DNA of 64,000 nucleotides from Burkholderia anthina (GTDB lineage Bacteria; Pseudomonadota; Gammaproteobacteria; Burkholderiales; Burkholderiaceae). Each line of letters opens with the position of its first letter. Positions within the stretch are counted from its first letter, which is position 1. Both the position numbers and the translations under genes were made by a program. Shown here in pieces: positions 41,664-50,906 of the stretch. Location: positions 1,488,001-1,552,000 of the forward strand of contig NZ_LNJP01000003.1 in assembly GCF_001547525.1 (NCBI RefSeq). Reading direction: 5' to 3'. The notes beneath the pieces were generated by a model. The model was not told the origin of the DNA and made no database searches. It saw only the letters and a list, made by a program, of their open reading frames with translations.

Positions 41664-44600
41664 ATGGCAAGCGCAGACAAAGAAACCTTACCCTCGACCC
41701 TCCATGCCCTCGGCGGCGTTGCACGCTCGCGCCGGACCCGGCGTATCGGCATCGGCGTGCTGATCTTCGTCGTTTTATTCGGACTGCTCGGCTTCTTCGC
41801 GGCGCCGCCGCTGATCCGCCATGTCGCCGAACAGCAGTTGAGCAAGCAGCTCGACCGGCCGGCCACGATCCAGCGCATCGCACTCAACCCGTACACGCTG
41901 AACCTCGAAGCCGAAGGCATCCACCTCGGCGAGCGCGGCGGCCAGGGCGACCTCATCGACATCGGCAAGCTCGTCGTGAGGCCGTCGTGGTCGTCGCTGT
42001 TCCGCGGCGCGCCGATCGTCAACGAAATCCGGCTCGATTCGCCGCGCTTTCACGTCGTCCGCTACGACGCGCAGCGCTTCAACTTCACCGACCTGATCGA
42101 GAAGTTCTCGTCGCCGTCGCCGACGCCCGACAGCAAGCCGACGCAGTTCTCGGTGTCGAACATCCAGGTCAACGACGGCCGGATCGATTTCGACGATCGC
42201 CTGCTGAACGAAAAGCACGTCGTCGACAACTGGACGCTCGGCATCCCGTACATCGCGACGCTGGCCTCGAAGACGGACATCTTCGTCGAGCCGAAGCTGC
42301 GTGCGCGCTTCGACGGCAGCCCGATCTCGATCGACGGCAAGACCAAGCCGTTCGCGCAGTCGCGCGAATCGGAGATCGCGCTGAAGTTCGACCGGCTCGA
42401 CGTGCCGAAGCTGATCTCGTACGTGCCGGCGAAGCTGCCGGTGGCCGTGACGAGCGGCCTGCTGAGCAGCAACCTCACGGTCAATTTCGTGATGAGCGGC
42501 GAGACGCCCGCGCTGCGCGTGTCGGGCACCGTCGACCTGAACGACGCGAAGGTGACCGACCGCGCGTCGGCGCCGCTGTTCGCCGCGCGCGGCGTGCACG
42601 TCGCGGCGGCCGGCCTCGAGCCGCTGCGCAACGCGATGCACTTCGACGAGATCCGGCTCGACCAGCCGGTGGTCGACCTGTCGCGCGACAAGCAGGGCGT
42701 GCTGAACGTCGAGAAGCTCGTCGCGCAGCCGGCCCCCGCGCCGAAGGCCGAAACCGGCAAGCCGGCCGCGTCGGCCGCCGCCGTTTCCGGTGCGTCCGCC
42801 GCGTCCGCCGCGTCCGGTGCCGCCGTCGCCGCCGCCAGCGGCGCGAAGGCCGAAGGCGGCGCCGCCGCGAAGGCAGCGCCGCCGCTCGACCTGACGATTC
42901 GCCATGTCGCGATCGACGGCGGCACGATCAACGTCGACGACCGCGTGCCGGCGACGCCGACCGCGATCTCGCTGACGAAGCTCGCCGCGACGCTCGACGG
43001 CTTCTCGCTGCAGGGCAAGACGCCCGCGAAATACACGCTGTCGACGTCGCTGTCGCGCGGCGGCGACGTGAAGGCCGAAGGCGCGTTCAACCTCGCGGCG
43101 AAGCAGGCCGACACGAAGCTGACGGTGGACGCGCTCGCGCTGCCCGCGCTGCAGCCGTACCTTGGCGAGGCGACGCGCGCGCGCGTGCTCGACGGCACGC
43201 TCGGCGCGACCGTCAACGCGAAGACCGACTGGGGCAAGACGCCGCTCGCTGCGGAAGTCGCCGACAGCACGGTCAGCCTGAAATCGTTGAAGATCGCCGC
43301 GCCGGACAACAAGGCGCCGGCCATCGTGCTGCCCGACGCAACCGCGAAGATCGCGAAGGTCGACGTCGCCGCGCGCACCGCGGAGATCGCCAGCGTCGAC
43401 GCGAGCGGGCTCGCGCTCGACGTGAAGCGCCTGAAGGACGGCAAGATCGACCTCGCGGCGCTGGCCGAACCCGCGCAGGCGGCGGTGCCGCCGCGCACGG
43501 TCGCGCGCAAGGCACAGGCCGCCGCGCCGTCGTGGCACTACCGGATCGATGCGCTGAACGTGAAGGACGCTGCGGCGAACTTCACCGACCTGTCGACGCC
43601 GCGCCCGGTGAAGCTCGCAATCAAGCCGCTCGACCTGTCGGTGCAGAAGATCAGCGATGACCTGACGAAGCCGTTGCCCGTGCAACTGAAGGCGACGCTG
43701 AACCGCAAGGGCGCGCTGAACGTGACGGGCGACGTGACCGCGCAGCCGCTGAAGCTCGGCCTGAAGATCAACGGCAACCGCCTCGACGCGGCCGCGTTCG
43801 AGCCGTACTTCGGCAGCGCGCTGAACGCGACGATCGCCAGCGCGCTGCTCAACGCGCAGGGCAACCTGACGTTCGCGCAGGTGAAGGACACGCCGCGCGC
43901 GACCTATCGCGGGGACGTCGCGCTGGTCGACGTGCGGATGCTCGACAAGGCGACCTCCGACCCGTTCGCCGGCTGGCGCTCGCTCGCGCTGTCGAACCTG
44001 AAGGCGAACTACGACGAGAAGGGCACCGACGTCGACGCCGCGCGCGTGACGTTCTCGAACTTCTACGGCCGCGTGCTGCTCGACGCGCAGGGGCGGCTGA
44101 ACCTGAAAGACGTGGTCGCGAAGGAGACGGGCCCCGCGCAGTCGCTCACGCGCGACGCGAGCAAGGGCGAACCGGTGCCGCTGTCGCCGGGGGTGACGCC
44201 GCCGGCCGCCGCGCAGGCCGCATCGGCCGCGGCCGCGCAGCAGGCGTCCGTGCCGGCCGCCGCGTCGGCGACGGTGGTCGTGAAGGCCGCGCCGCAGCCG
44301 CGGAACCCGGTGCGGATGCACTTCGGCGAACTGGTGCTGCAGAACGGCCGCGTCACGTATACGGACAACTTCATCAAGCCGAACTACACGGCGAACCTCG
44401 TCGCGATCAAGGGCACGGTCGGCGCGTTCGGCACGGATTCGACGACGTCCGCGCCGGTCGACGTCGCCGCGAACCTCGCGGGCAACGGGCCCATCTCGAT
44501 CAAGGGCTCGGTGAATCCGCTGATCGAGAAGCCGGCGCTCGACCTCACGGCGACAGCGCACGACATCGAGCTGACCAATCTGACGCCGTATTCGGCGAAG

Positions 44601-45500
44601 TACGCGGGCTATCCGATCACGAAGGGCAAGCTCAACGTCGATCTGCACTACCAGCTCGCGAACGATCAGCTGTCGGCGAACAACCACATCTTCATCGACC
44701 AGTTGACGTTCGGCGACCACATCGAGAACGACACGGCGACGAAGCTGCCGGTGAAGCTCGCGATCTCGCTCTTGAAGAACACGCGCGGCCAGATCGACGT
44801 GAACCTGCCGGTGTCGGGTTCGCTGTCGAATCCGGAATTCAGCGTCGGCGGGCTGATCTGGCGCGCGGTGCTGAACCTGATCGCGAAGGCCGTCACGTCG
44901 CCGTTCACGCTGCTCGCGAATGCGTTCGGCGGGGGCGGCGGCGAGGATCTCGGCTACGTCGAGTTCGCGCCGGGTTCGTACGTGCTGACCGACGCGCAGG
45001 AGAAGAAGCTCGACACGGTCGTGAAGATGCTGACCGAGAAGCCGTCGATCCGCCTCGACCTGATCGGCCGCGTCGATCCGGCGCAGGACACGCCGGGGCT
45101 GCGCGACGCGTACGTCGAGCGGCTGGTGCGTCAGCAGAAGCTGAAGGACGTGATCGGCCAGGGCGAGAGCGTCGATCCGATGTCGGTGAAGGTCGACAAG
45201 GCCGAATACTCGAAATACCTGACGCGCGCGTACAAGGCCGCCGACTTCAAGAAGCCGCGCAACCTCGTCGGCCTGCAGAAGACGCTGCCCGATGCGGACA
45301 TGAAGCAGGCGCTCGCCGATCACGCACCCGCCGACGACAACGCGCTGCGTGCGCTCGCGCAGCAGCGCGCCCAGGCCGTGCGCCAGTATCTCGACGGCAA
45401 GATCGATTCGAGCCGCATGTTCGTCGTCGCGCCGAAGCTCGACGCGAAGGGCATCTCGGACAAGGGCGCGACGACCCGCGTCGACTTCGGGCTGCAGTAA
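41664..45500 (+). CDS. DUF748 (AsmA-like) membrane-anchored giant protein
   Basis: The protein has 1278 residues with one N-terminal membrane helix (GIGVLIFVVLFGLLGFFAAPPL). It is followed by a long periplasmic region with repeated DUF748/AsmA-type beta segments (LSKQLDRPATIQRIALNPYT, FHVVRYDAQRFNFTDL, DLTIRHVAIDGGTI). An Ala-rich linker (around 365-410) precedes the middle repeats. The C-terminal part has the OmpA-like-sounding FAPGSYVLTDAQEKKLDTVV. AsmA/DUF748 proteins are thought to bridge the membranes and carry phospholipid. It is followed by an intrinsic terminator, and the 151-base gap after the DUF1254 gene leaves an operon with it possible. Confidence 0.93.
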   Translation: MASADKETLPSTLHALGGVARSRRTRRIGIGVLIFVVLFGLLGFFAAPPLIRHVAEQQLSKQLDRPATIQRIALNPYTLNLEAEGIHLGERGGQGDLIDIGKLVVRPSWSSLFRGAPIVNEIRLDSPRFHVVRYDAQRFNFTDLIEKFSSPSPTPDSKPTQFSVSNIQVNDGRIDFDDRLLNEKHVVDNWTLGIPYIATLASKTDIFVEPKLRARFDGSPISIDGKTKPFAQSRESEIALKFDRLDVPKLISYVPAKLPVAVTSGLLSSNLTVNFVMSGETPALRVSGTVDLNDAKVTDRASAPLFAARGVHVAAAGLEPLRNAMHFDEIRLDQPVVDLSRDKQGVLNVEKLVAQPAPAPKAETGKPAASAAAVSGASAASAASGAAVAAASGAKAEGGAAAKAAPPLDLTIRHVAIDGGTINVDDRVPATPTAISLTKLAATLDGFSLQGKTPAKYTLSTSLSRGGDVKAEGAFNLAAKQADTKLTVDALALPALQPYLGEATRARVLDGTLGATVNAKTDWGKTPLAAEVADSTVSLKSLKIAAPDNKAPAIVLPDATAKIAKVDVAARTAEIASVDASGLALDVKRLKDGKIDLAALAEPAQAAVPPRTVARKAQAAAPSWHYRIDALNVKDAAANFTDLSTPRPVKLAIKPLDLSVQKISDDLTKPLPVQLKATLNRKGALNVTGDVTAQPLKLGLKINGNRLDAAAFEPYFGSALNATIASALLNAQGNLTFAQVKDTPRATYRGDVALVDVRMLDKATSDPFAGWRSLALSNLKANYDEKGTDVDAARVTFSNFYGRVLLDAQGRLNLKDVVAKETGPAQSLTRDASKGEPVPLSPGVTPPAAAQAASAAAAQQASVPAAASATVVVKAAPQPRNPVRMHFGELVLQNGRVTYTDNFIKPNYTANLVAIKGTVGAFGTDSTTSAPVDVAANLAGNGPISIKGSVNPLIEKPALDLTATAHDIELTNLTPYSAKYAGYPITKGKLNVDLHYQLANDQLSANNHIFIDQLTFGDHIENDTATKLPVKLAISLLKNTRGQIDVNLPVSGSLSNPEFSVGGLIWRAVLNLIAKAVTSPFTLLANAFGGGGGEDLGYVEFAPGSYVLTDAQEKKLDTVVKMLTEKPSIRLDLIGRVDPAQDTPGLRDAYVERLVRQQKLKDVIGQGESVDPMSVKVDKAEYSKYLTRAYKAADFKKPRNLVGLQKTLPDADMKQALADHAPADDNALRALAQQRAQAVRQYLDGKIDSSRMFVVAPKLDAKGISDKGATTRVDFGLQ

Positions 45501-45522
45501 GCGTTATCGCCAGCCGTCATCC

Positions 45523-45562
45523 GCCGCCGCGCCCGCACCCGTCGGGCGCGGCGGCTTTTTTT
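45523..45562 (+). terminator. Intrinsic terminator of the DUF748 gene
   Basis: GCCGCCGCGCCCG (45523-45535) pairs with CGGGCGCGGCGGC (45543-45555) and is followed by seven T. It ends at the stop codon of the small convergent gene at 45562. Confidence 0.9.
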
Positions 45563-45783
45563 CAGCGGCTGGCGATCGCCGGTTCGCGCTTGTCCAGCTC
45601 CTTCCTCGCGGCTAGCGGCAGACGTGCGTCGTCCCACTGCGTCAGCCATTCGACTTCCTTCGCGGTGAACACCTGTCCATAGTTGCGCAGCGCGTACTGC
45701 AGCGCGTCGACGACGTGATGGCGAATGATTTCGGGGGTACGTGCATCGTCCAGCACGAACCGGAGGGCTTCCAGGGTCGACAT
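45562..45783 (-). CDS. Small 73-residue hypothetical protein
   Basis: The frame starts at ATG 45783 (MSTLEALRFVLDDARTPEII) and has a helical interior RHHVVDALQYALRNYGQVF, then AKEVEWLTQWDDARL. No membrane segment or motif is recognised. AGGGTTTTCCCT lies 17 bases before the ATG on its strand, the complement of the motif seen twice before the small gene at 35883. The two genes may be co-regulated (inference). An in-frame ATG at 45825 exists, but the longer N-terminus overlaps the motif. Confidence 0.6.
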   Translation of the reverse strand: MSTLEALRFVLDDARTPEIIRHHVVDALQYALRNYGQVFTAKEVEWLTQWDDARLPLAARKELDKREPAIASR

Positions 45784-46094
45784 ACTCGTGCTCCGGGTCA
45801 GGGAAAACCCTTTATTACACGCCAATAGTCGCGGGCCAAGCCGAAAAAAAATCCTGCCGCGCGGGGCCGGCGCACGCGAGGGCAGCGGATCGCGACCCCT
45901 TCATGGGCGGCGACGGGCATCGCGCTCGTCGCGGTGTCGCGCGTGTCGCGCAGGGGCTGGCCGGTTCGGCGTGGGCGAAGGCATCGGCACGGCGTTTCGC
46001 CCGGCGAACGTCGTGCGCGGGCTTGAAACGGGGCGCGCAACCCGCCATATTGGCCGGGTATCACCCGTTCAACGACGTACCGAAAGGATCGTTC
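45784..46094. other. Intergenic region with a third AGGGAAAACCCT motif
   Basis: These 311 bases separate the divergent 73-residue gene and the YqaE-like gene. AGGGAAAACCCT is at 45800-45811 and AT-rich DNA is at 45811-45850, a likely promoter for the left gene. Open frames over the rest show no family match. Confidence 0.5.
45800..45811. promoter_or_regulatory. Third copy of the AGGGAAAACCCT motif
   Basis: This is the complement of the motif as read by the gene at 45562-45783, 17 bases before its ATG. It is identical to the copies at 35817 and 35847. Confidence 0.55.
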
Positions 46095-46289
46095 ATGCGC
46101 CTTCTGCTTGCCCTGCTGCTCCCGTGGTTCCAGTTCTTCACGATCGGTCGCCCGATCGCGGGGATCATCTGTCTCATCCTTCAAATCACGATCATCGGCT
46201 GGCTGCCGGCCGCGATCTGGTCCGTGTATGCGCTGAGCCAGTACAAGACCGATCGCAAGATCGAGGCCGCGTTGCGCGAGCGGCCGTAG
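46095..46289 (+). CDS. YqaE/Pmp3 family small membrane protein
   Basis: The 64-residue protein is two membrane helices joined by a short loop. It starts MRLLLALLLPWFQFFTIGRP and continues IAGIICLILQITIIGWLPAAIW, the YqaE/Pmp3 pattern of a Pro-rich second helix. Family members are stress-induced membrane proteins affecting membrane potential. A GAAAGGATC ribosome site lies nearby. The longer frame from 45741 is not coding. Confidence 0.85.
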   Translation: MRLLLALLLPWFQFFTIGRPIAGIICLILQITIIGWLPAAIWSVYALSQYKTDRKIEAALRERP

Positions 46290-46418
46290 GAGGGGGAGGG
46301 AAGCGGCGTCGCGTCACCGGCTGGCTGGCGGGATCCGTGGTTGCGAGCCTGCCGGAATCGGCCGTCAACGACAAAACGGCCGCCCCGACCCTCGTTCGAC
46401 CCGGGCGGCCGCTGCGGC

Positions 46419-46598
46419 CTACTTCACCGCAAACAGCGTCAGGTTCATGAAGATCTTGAACGCATAGCCGAGCGTGACGGCGCCGATCACGCCGCCCGCC
46501 CACAGAACGACGAACCACATCCAGCCGCGCATCCGCGGCCGCGGCGCGCCGGGCTGGCCGGCAGTGGAATCAGTGGTGGTAGTAATGCTGGTCTTCAT
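46419..46598 (-). CDS. DUF2474 small subunit-like protein of the bd-type oxidase operon
   Basis: This short frame encodes 59 residues with a single membrane helix (MWFVVLWAGGVIGAVTLGYA). Small single-helix partners of cytochrome bd-type oxidases (CydX, or DUF2474 in the cyanide-insensitive group) occupy exactly this position. The frame overlaps the cydB 3' end by 29 bases, so it is translationally coupled to it. Confidence 0.8.
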   Translation of the reverse strand: MKTSITTTTDSTAGQPGAPRPRMRGWMWFVVLWAGGVIGAVTLGYAFKIFMNLTLFAVK

Positions 46599-47577
46599 GG
46601 CGCACCTTGCCTCGGAATACCCAGTAACCCATCGTCGTGTAGGCGATGATGATCGGGAGGATAACCGCTGCGCCGACCAGCGTGAAGGTCTGGCTCGAAC
46701 GCGGCGCCGCCGCTTCCCAGATCGTCATCGTCTGCGGAATCGCGTACGGGAACAGCGTGACGAGCAGGCCGACGTAGCCGAGCAGCACCAGCGCCAGCGC
46801 GAGCACGAACGGCGTCATGTCGTGCCGGCCGCGCACCGCGCGGCGCATCCACACCGCGCACGCGGCCACCAGGAACGGCACCGGCAGCAGACGCCAGAAC
46901 AGCCCCGAATCGAACCAGCGCTGCGCGATGGCCGGGTCCTGCAGCGGCGTCCACAGGCTGACCACCGCGATGAAGCCGAGCAGCACGACGGTCAGCGGCC
47001 ACACGACGCGATGCAGGCGGCGCTGCAGGTCGCCTTCGGTCTTCGCGACGAGCCAGCAGCAGCCGAGCAGCGCGTACGTGACGATCAGGCCGAGGCCCGT
47101 CAGCAGGCTGAACGGCGTGAGCCAGTCGAACGCGCCGCCGGCGTACACGCCGTCCTTCACGTCGATGCCCTGCAGGAACGCGCCGAGCGCGATGCCCTGG
47201 AACAGCGTCGCGCCGGCCGAGCCGCCGATGAACGCGAGATCCCACAGCTGCTTCGTGCGTCGCGCCTTCGCGCGGATCTCGAACGACACGCCGCGGAAGA
47301 TCAGGCACACCAGCATGAAGATCAGCGGCAGATACAGCGCCGACAGCACCGTCGAATAGACGATCGGAAACACCGCGAACAGCCCGGCGCCGCCGAGCAC
47401 GAGCCACGTCTCGTTGCCGTCCCATACGGGCGCGACGGTGTTCATCATCAGGTCGCGTTCCTTCTCGTCCGGGAAGAACGGGAAGACGATGCCGATGCCG
47501 AGGTCGAAGCCGTCGAGCACGACGTACATGAAGAGCCCCAATGCGATGATCGCGGCCCAGATTACGGTGACGTCCAT
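46570..47577 (-). CDS. cydB: Cytochrome bd-type (cyanide-insensitive) quinol oxidase subunit II
   Basis: The protein has 335 residues with about eight membrane helices. The start MDVTVIWAAIIALGLFMYVV and LDGFDLGIGIVFPF are conserved in CydB. WDGNETWLVLGGAGLFAVFP and PFSLLTGLGLIVTYALLGCCW are also family segments. It is the partner of the heme-bearing subunit I just upstream (29 bases). The complex oxidises quinol and reduces oxygen in the inner membrane. It is followed by the DUF2474 gene. Confidence 0.95.
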   Translation of the reverse strand: MDVTVIWAAIIALGLFMYVVLDGFDLGIGIVFPFFPDEKERDLMMNTVAPVWDGNETWLVLGGAGLFAVFPIVYSTVLSALYLPLIFMLVCLIFRGVSFEIRAKARRTKQLWDLAFIGGSAGATLFQGIALGAFLQGIDVKDGVYAGGAFDWLTPFSLLTGLGLIVTYALLGCCWLVAKTEGDLQRRLHRVVWPLTVVLLGFIAVVSLWTPLQDPAIAQRWFDSGLFWRLLPVPFLVAACAVWMRRAVRGRHDMTPFVLALALVLLGYVGLLVTLFPYAIPQTMTIWEAAAPRSSQTFTLVGAAVILPIIIAYTTMGYWVFRGKVRHEDQHYYHH

Positions 47578-47606
47578 AGGTTTTCTCGTATGCGAATGGG
47601 ATGGGC

Positions 47607-49028
47607 TCAGACGGTCTCGATCAGCTCGTCGACGGCCGACATCGGGCGGCGCGCGGTGTGATCGGGGCGCGTATCGGGCAGGTCGTGTTTCGCGTCGTGC
47701 TTGACGTCGGGCAGCGCCGGGCCGGCCTTCATCAGCTTCAGCATGTAGTACACGCCGGTGCCGAACACGAGGAAGTACACGATCACGAACGTCATCATCG
47801 ACAGGCTCACTTGCTGCACCGACAGCGGCGACACGGCCTGCGCGGTGCGCATCACGCCATAGACGACCCACGGCTGGCGGCCGGCTTCGGTCGTCACCCA
47901 GCCCGCGAGCAGCGACACGAACCCGGTCGGGCCCATCACGAGCGCGAAGCGCTGGAACCACTTCGATTCATACAGGCGGCCGCGGCGGCGCAGCAGCCAC
48001 GCGAGCGCGGCGAGGCCGATCATCGCGAAGCCGAGGCCGACCATGATCCGGAAGCTCCAGAACACGACCGTCGAATTCGGGCGGTCTTGCGGCGGGAAAT
48101 CCTTCAGCCCGCGGATCTCGCCGTCCCAGCTGTGCGTGAGGATCAGGCTGCCCAGGTGCGGCACCTTCACCGCGTAGCGGGTCGTTTCGGCCTTCATGTC
48201 CGGAATGCCGAACAGGTTGAGCGCGGTGCCGCCCTTTTCGGTTTCCCACAGCCCCTCGATCGCGGCGATCTTCGCGGGCTGATGCTTCAGCGTGTTGATG
48301 CCGTGCTGGTCGCCGATCACGGCCTGCAGCGGCGCGAGCACCAGCAGCAGCCACAGCGCCATCGAGAACATCTTCTTCACGCCCTTGTCGCGGCGGCCCT
48401 TCAGCAGGTGCCACGCGCCGGTCGCGGCCACCACCAGCGCGGCGACGATGAACGCGGCGATCGCCATGTGGAACAGGCGGTACGGGAACGACGGGTTGAA
48501 GATGATCGCGAACCAGTCGGTCGGCACGACGCGGCCGTCGACGATCTCGAAGCCCTGCGGCGTCTGCATCCAGCTGTTCGACGCGAGGATCCAGAACGTC
48601 GAGATCAGCGTGCCGATCGCGACCATCAGCGTCGCGCCGAAGTGCGCGCGCGGGCTCACGCGATTCCAGCCGAACAGCATGATGCCGAGGAAGCCGGCCT
48701 CGAGGAAGAACGCGGTCATGACCTCGTACATCAGCAGCGGCCCGGTGACGGCGCCGGCGAAGCTCGAGAAGCCCGACCAGTTGGTGCCGAACTGATAGCT
48801 CATCACGACGCCGGACACGACGCCCATCCCGAACGCGACCGCGAAGATCTTCGACCAGAACAGGCAGAGGGTTTTGTAGTACTGCTTGCCGGTCTTGAGC
48901 CAGCGGTATTCGAGCACGGCGATGAAGCTGGCGAGGCCGATGCTCAGTGCCGGGAAGACGATGTGAAAGGAGACGGTGAACGCGAATTGCAGGCGGGCCA
49001 GATCGAGGGCCGAAAATGCGGTGTCCAT
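47607..49028 (-). CDS. cydA: Cytochrome bd-type quinol oxidase subunit I (CIO type)
   Basis: The protein has 473 residues. H22 in VSFHIVFPALSIGLASF is the conserved heme b-type ligand region, and GVVSGVVMSYQFGTNWSGF and the short Q-loop area with GIPDMKAETTRYAVKVP fit the cyanide-insensitive CioA group rather than the longer E. coli type. It carries the hemes and the quinol site. The start MDTAFSALDLARLQFAF is chosen by homology; a longer open frame from 49142 is not conserved. An FNR/ANR box lies 162 bases upstream, so expression should rise at low oxygen. Confidence 0.95.
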   Translation of the reverse strand: MDTAFSALDLARLQFAFTVSFHIVFPALSIGLASFIAVLEYRWLKTGKQYYKTLCLFWSKIFAVAFGMGVVSGVVMSYQFGTNWSGFSSFAGAVTGPLLMYEVMTAFFLEAGFLGIMLFGWNRVSPRAHFGATLMVAIGTLISTFWILASNSWMQTPQGFEIVDGRVVPTDWFAIIFNPSFPYRLFHMAIAAFIVAALVVAATGAWHLLKGRRDKGVKKMFSMALWLLLVLAPLQAVIGDQHGINTLKHQPAKIAAIEGLWETEKGGTALNLFGIPDMKAETTRYAVKVPHLGSLILTHSWDGEIRGLKDFPPQDRPNSTVVFWSFRIMVGLGFAMIGLAALAWLLRRRGRLYESKWFQRFALVMGPTGFVSLLAGWVTTEAGRQPWVVYGVMRTAQAVSPLSVQQVSLSMMTFVIVYFLVFGTGVYYMLKLMKAGPALPDVKHDAKHDLPDTRPDHTARRPMSAVDELIETV

Positions 49029-49415
49029 ACCAGTTGACCGAGGCTTGACGATACCCGCCGGCGGGTGCCGACGGACCCCGGCGGACTGGCGTCGGGGTTG
49101 GCTGGAGTATGGGCCGCGATGTTGCACCGCGAAATGCGCCAACTCGTCGCAGATGTCCAGCCCGTCGCGCCCGGTTTTGCGGTAAATCCTTGATTCGTAT
49201 CAAGAAGGCCGCTCGCCGCGCGTGCGGCCGCGGCGTGGCGGTCTGACGCACGTGCGTCAATATGGCGCGTCGCGTCATCGGAACGACGTCGCGCGTCCGG
49301 AATCGGCGCGCGCGGCGGCGGCCGGCAGGCGCCGCGCGAATTGCGTACACTCTCAGCTTCGTTTCGGCAGGGCCGGGCGCATCGGTTCCGGCTCGCGTTT
49401 ACCCAGGGCACAGCG
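49029..49415. other. Divergent regulatory region between cydA and ltaE
   Basis: These 387 bases hold the FNR/ANR box at 49190-49203 (own entry). Otherwise they are GC-rich with no supportable gene. Confidence 0.5.
49190..49203. promoter_or_regulatory. Perfect FNR/ANR box upstream of cydAB
   Basis: TTGATTCGTATCAA matches TTGAT-N4-ATCAA with no mismatch. It lies 162 bases upstream of the cydA ATG. Oxygen-limited induction through an FNR-family regulator is the expected effect (known for such boxes; here inferred). Confidence 0.85.
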
Positions 49416-50429
49416 ATGATCGATTTACGCAGCGATACCGTGACACGTCCGAGCCAGGCGATGCTGGCCGCAATGACCGCCGCCGAAACCGGCGACGACG
49501 TCTGGGGCGACGACCCGACCGTCCTGCGTCTGCAGGCGGTGACGGCCGAGCGGGCCGGCAAGGAAGCCGGCCTGTTCTTCCCGAGCGGCACGCAGAGCAA
49601 CCTGGCCGCGCTGATGTCGCATTGCGAGCGCGGCGACGAGTACATCGTCGGCCAGCTCGCGCACACCTACAAGTACGAAGGCGGCGGCGCGGCCGTGCTC
49701 GGCAGCATCCAGCCGCAACCGATCGAGAACGCGCCGGACGGCACGCTGCCGCTCGCGAAGATCGCCGCGGCGATCAAGCCGCTCGACAATCACTTTGCGC
49801 GTACGCGCCTGCTCGCGCTCGAAAACACGATCGGCGGCCAGGTGTTGCCGGAAGGCTATGTGCAGGAAGCCGTCGCGTTCGCGCGCGGCCGCGGGTTGTC
49901 GACGCACCTCGACGGCGCGCGCGTGTGCAACGCGGCCGTCGCGTCGGGGCGCCCGATCGTCGAGCTGTGCGCGCCGTTCGACACCGTGTCGATCTGCTTC
50001 TCGAAAGGGCTCGGTGCGCCGGTCGGCTCGGTGCTGGTCGGCAGCCGTGCGCTGATCGAGCGCGCTCAGCGCTGGCGCAAGGTGCTGGGCGGCGGGATGC
50101 GGCAGTCGGGCATTCTCGCGGCGGCGTGCCTGTATGCGCTCGATCACAACGTCGAGCGGCTCGCGGACGATCATGCGAATGCCGCGCATCTCGCGGCCGG
50201 CCTCGCGCGCATCGATTCGGTGAAGGTGCTGTCGCATGCGACGAACATGGTGTTCGCGCAATTCCCCGAAGCCGATTGCGCGCCGCTCGAGGCGTGGCTC
50301 AAGGAACGCGGCATCCTCACGCAGATGCTGTATGCGTCCCGCTTCGTCACGCACTGCGACGTGTCGCGCGCGGACATCGACACGTTCATCGACGCGGTCG
50401 GCGCGTATTTCGCGCAGCGTCGCGCGTGA
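49416..50429 (+). CDS. ltaE: Low-specificity L-threonine aldolase
   Basis: The protein has 337 residues. This PLP enzyme splits L-threonine (or allo-threonine) to glycine and acetaldehyde. Its start MIDLRSDTVTRPSQAMLAAM and GDDVWGDDPTVLRLQ are diagnostic. STHLDGARVCNAAVASG and the PLP lysine region SICFSKGLGAPVGSVLVG are clear. ATG 49416 has homology from the first residue; the frame opens further upstream, but that part is not conserved. A stem of nine pairs (50438-50446 with 50454-50462) follows the stop and may terminate transcription. Confidence 0.94.
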   Translation: MIDLRSDTVTRPSQAMLAAMTAAETGDDVWGDDPTVLRLQAVTAERAGKEAGLFFPSGTQSNLAALMSHCERGDEYIVGQLAHTYKYEGGGAAVLGSIQPQPIENAPDGTLPLAKIAAAIKPLDNHFARTRLLALENTIGGQVLPEGYVQEAVAFARGRGLSTHLDGARVCNAAVASGRPIVELCAPFDTVSICFSKGLGAPVGSVLVGSRALIERAQRWRKVLGGGMRQSGILAAACLYALDHNVERLADDHANAAHLAAGLARIDSVKVLSHATNMVFAQFPEADCAPLEAWLKERGILTQMLYASRFVTHCDVSRADIDTFIDAVGAYFAQRRA

Positions 50430-50533
50430 AGCGGAATGCGCCGGCCGGCGACGGGCCGGCGCGACGTGGCATGACGCAAAACCCCGAGGGACGACGCGGC
50501 ATGTAGGGGGTCGATCGTTGCCGCGCGGGCGGA

Positions 50534-50746
50534 TTACGCTTGCGACGGCGTGTCGACGGGCGGCGTGCCGTCGTGGAACAGCGATTTCAGTTGCGTGCGC
50601 AGTTCGGCGCTGTCGGTGTGCTGGTGTACCGAGACCGCATGTTGCACGGCGGCCTCGAGCAGTTCGTTGTCGGAGTCGGCGGAAATGGCGACCGAGCAAT
50701 GCATCGCGCTGGGAAACTCGCGGCAATCGATATAGCGGCGGGACAT
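50534..50746 (-). CDS. Small DUF1059-like protein
   Basis: The 70-residue protein starts MSRRYIDCREFPSAMHCSVA and continues ADSDNELLEAAVQHAVSVHQH, the pattern of DUF1059: two Cys, then a helical segment with conserved His. A GAGGAGAAC ribosome site precedes the ATG at 50746, and there is no larger conserved frame. The role is unknown. It diverges from nothing close and lies between ltaE and the ArgP gene. Confidence 0.75.
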   Translation of the reverse strand: MSRRYIDCREFPSAMHCSVAISADSDNELLEAAVQHAVSVHQHTDSAELRTQLKSLFHDGTPPVDTPSQA

Positions 50747-50906
50747 GATGTTCTCCTCACACGAAAGGGAACGGCCGGACCTGGATGATCGGCCGCGCGG
50801 CGCGTTCGCGAGGCCGATGGAAAAAGTATAGGCGGCGCGGCCGACTTTTCTCGCCGCAGTGCGCACCGCGCCGGCCGTGTCGATCGCCCGCGCGCCCGCC
50901 GGCGCG

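Noticed and set aside
45741..46289. Longer frame with the YqaE protein at its end
   Set aside because: Only the last 64 residues match the YqaE/Pmp3 family; the upstream part is not conserved and has no ribosome site.
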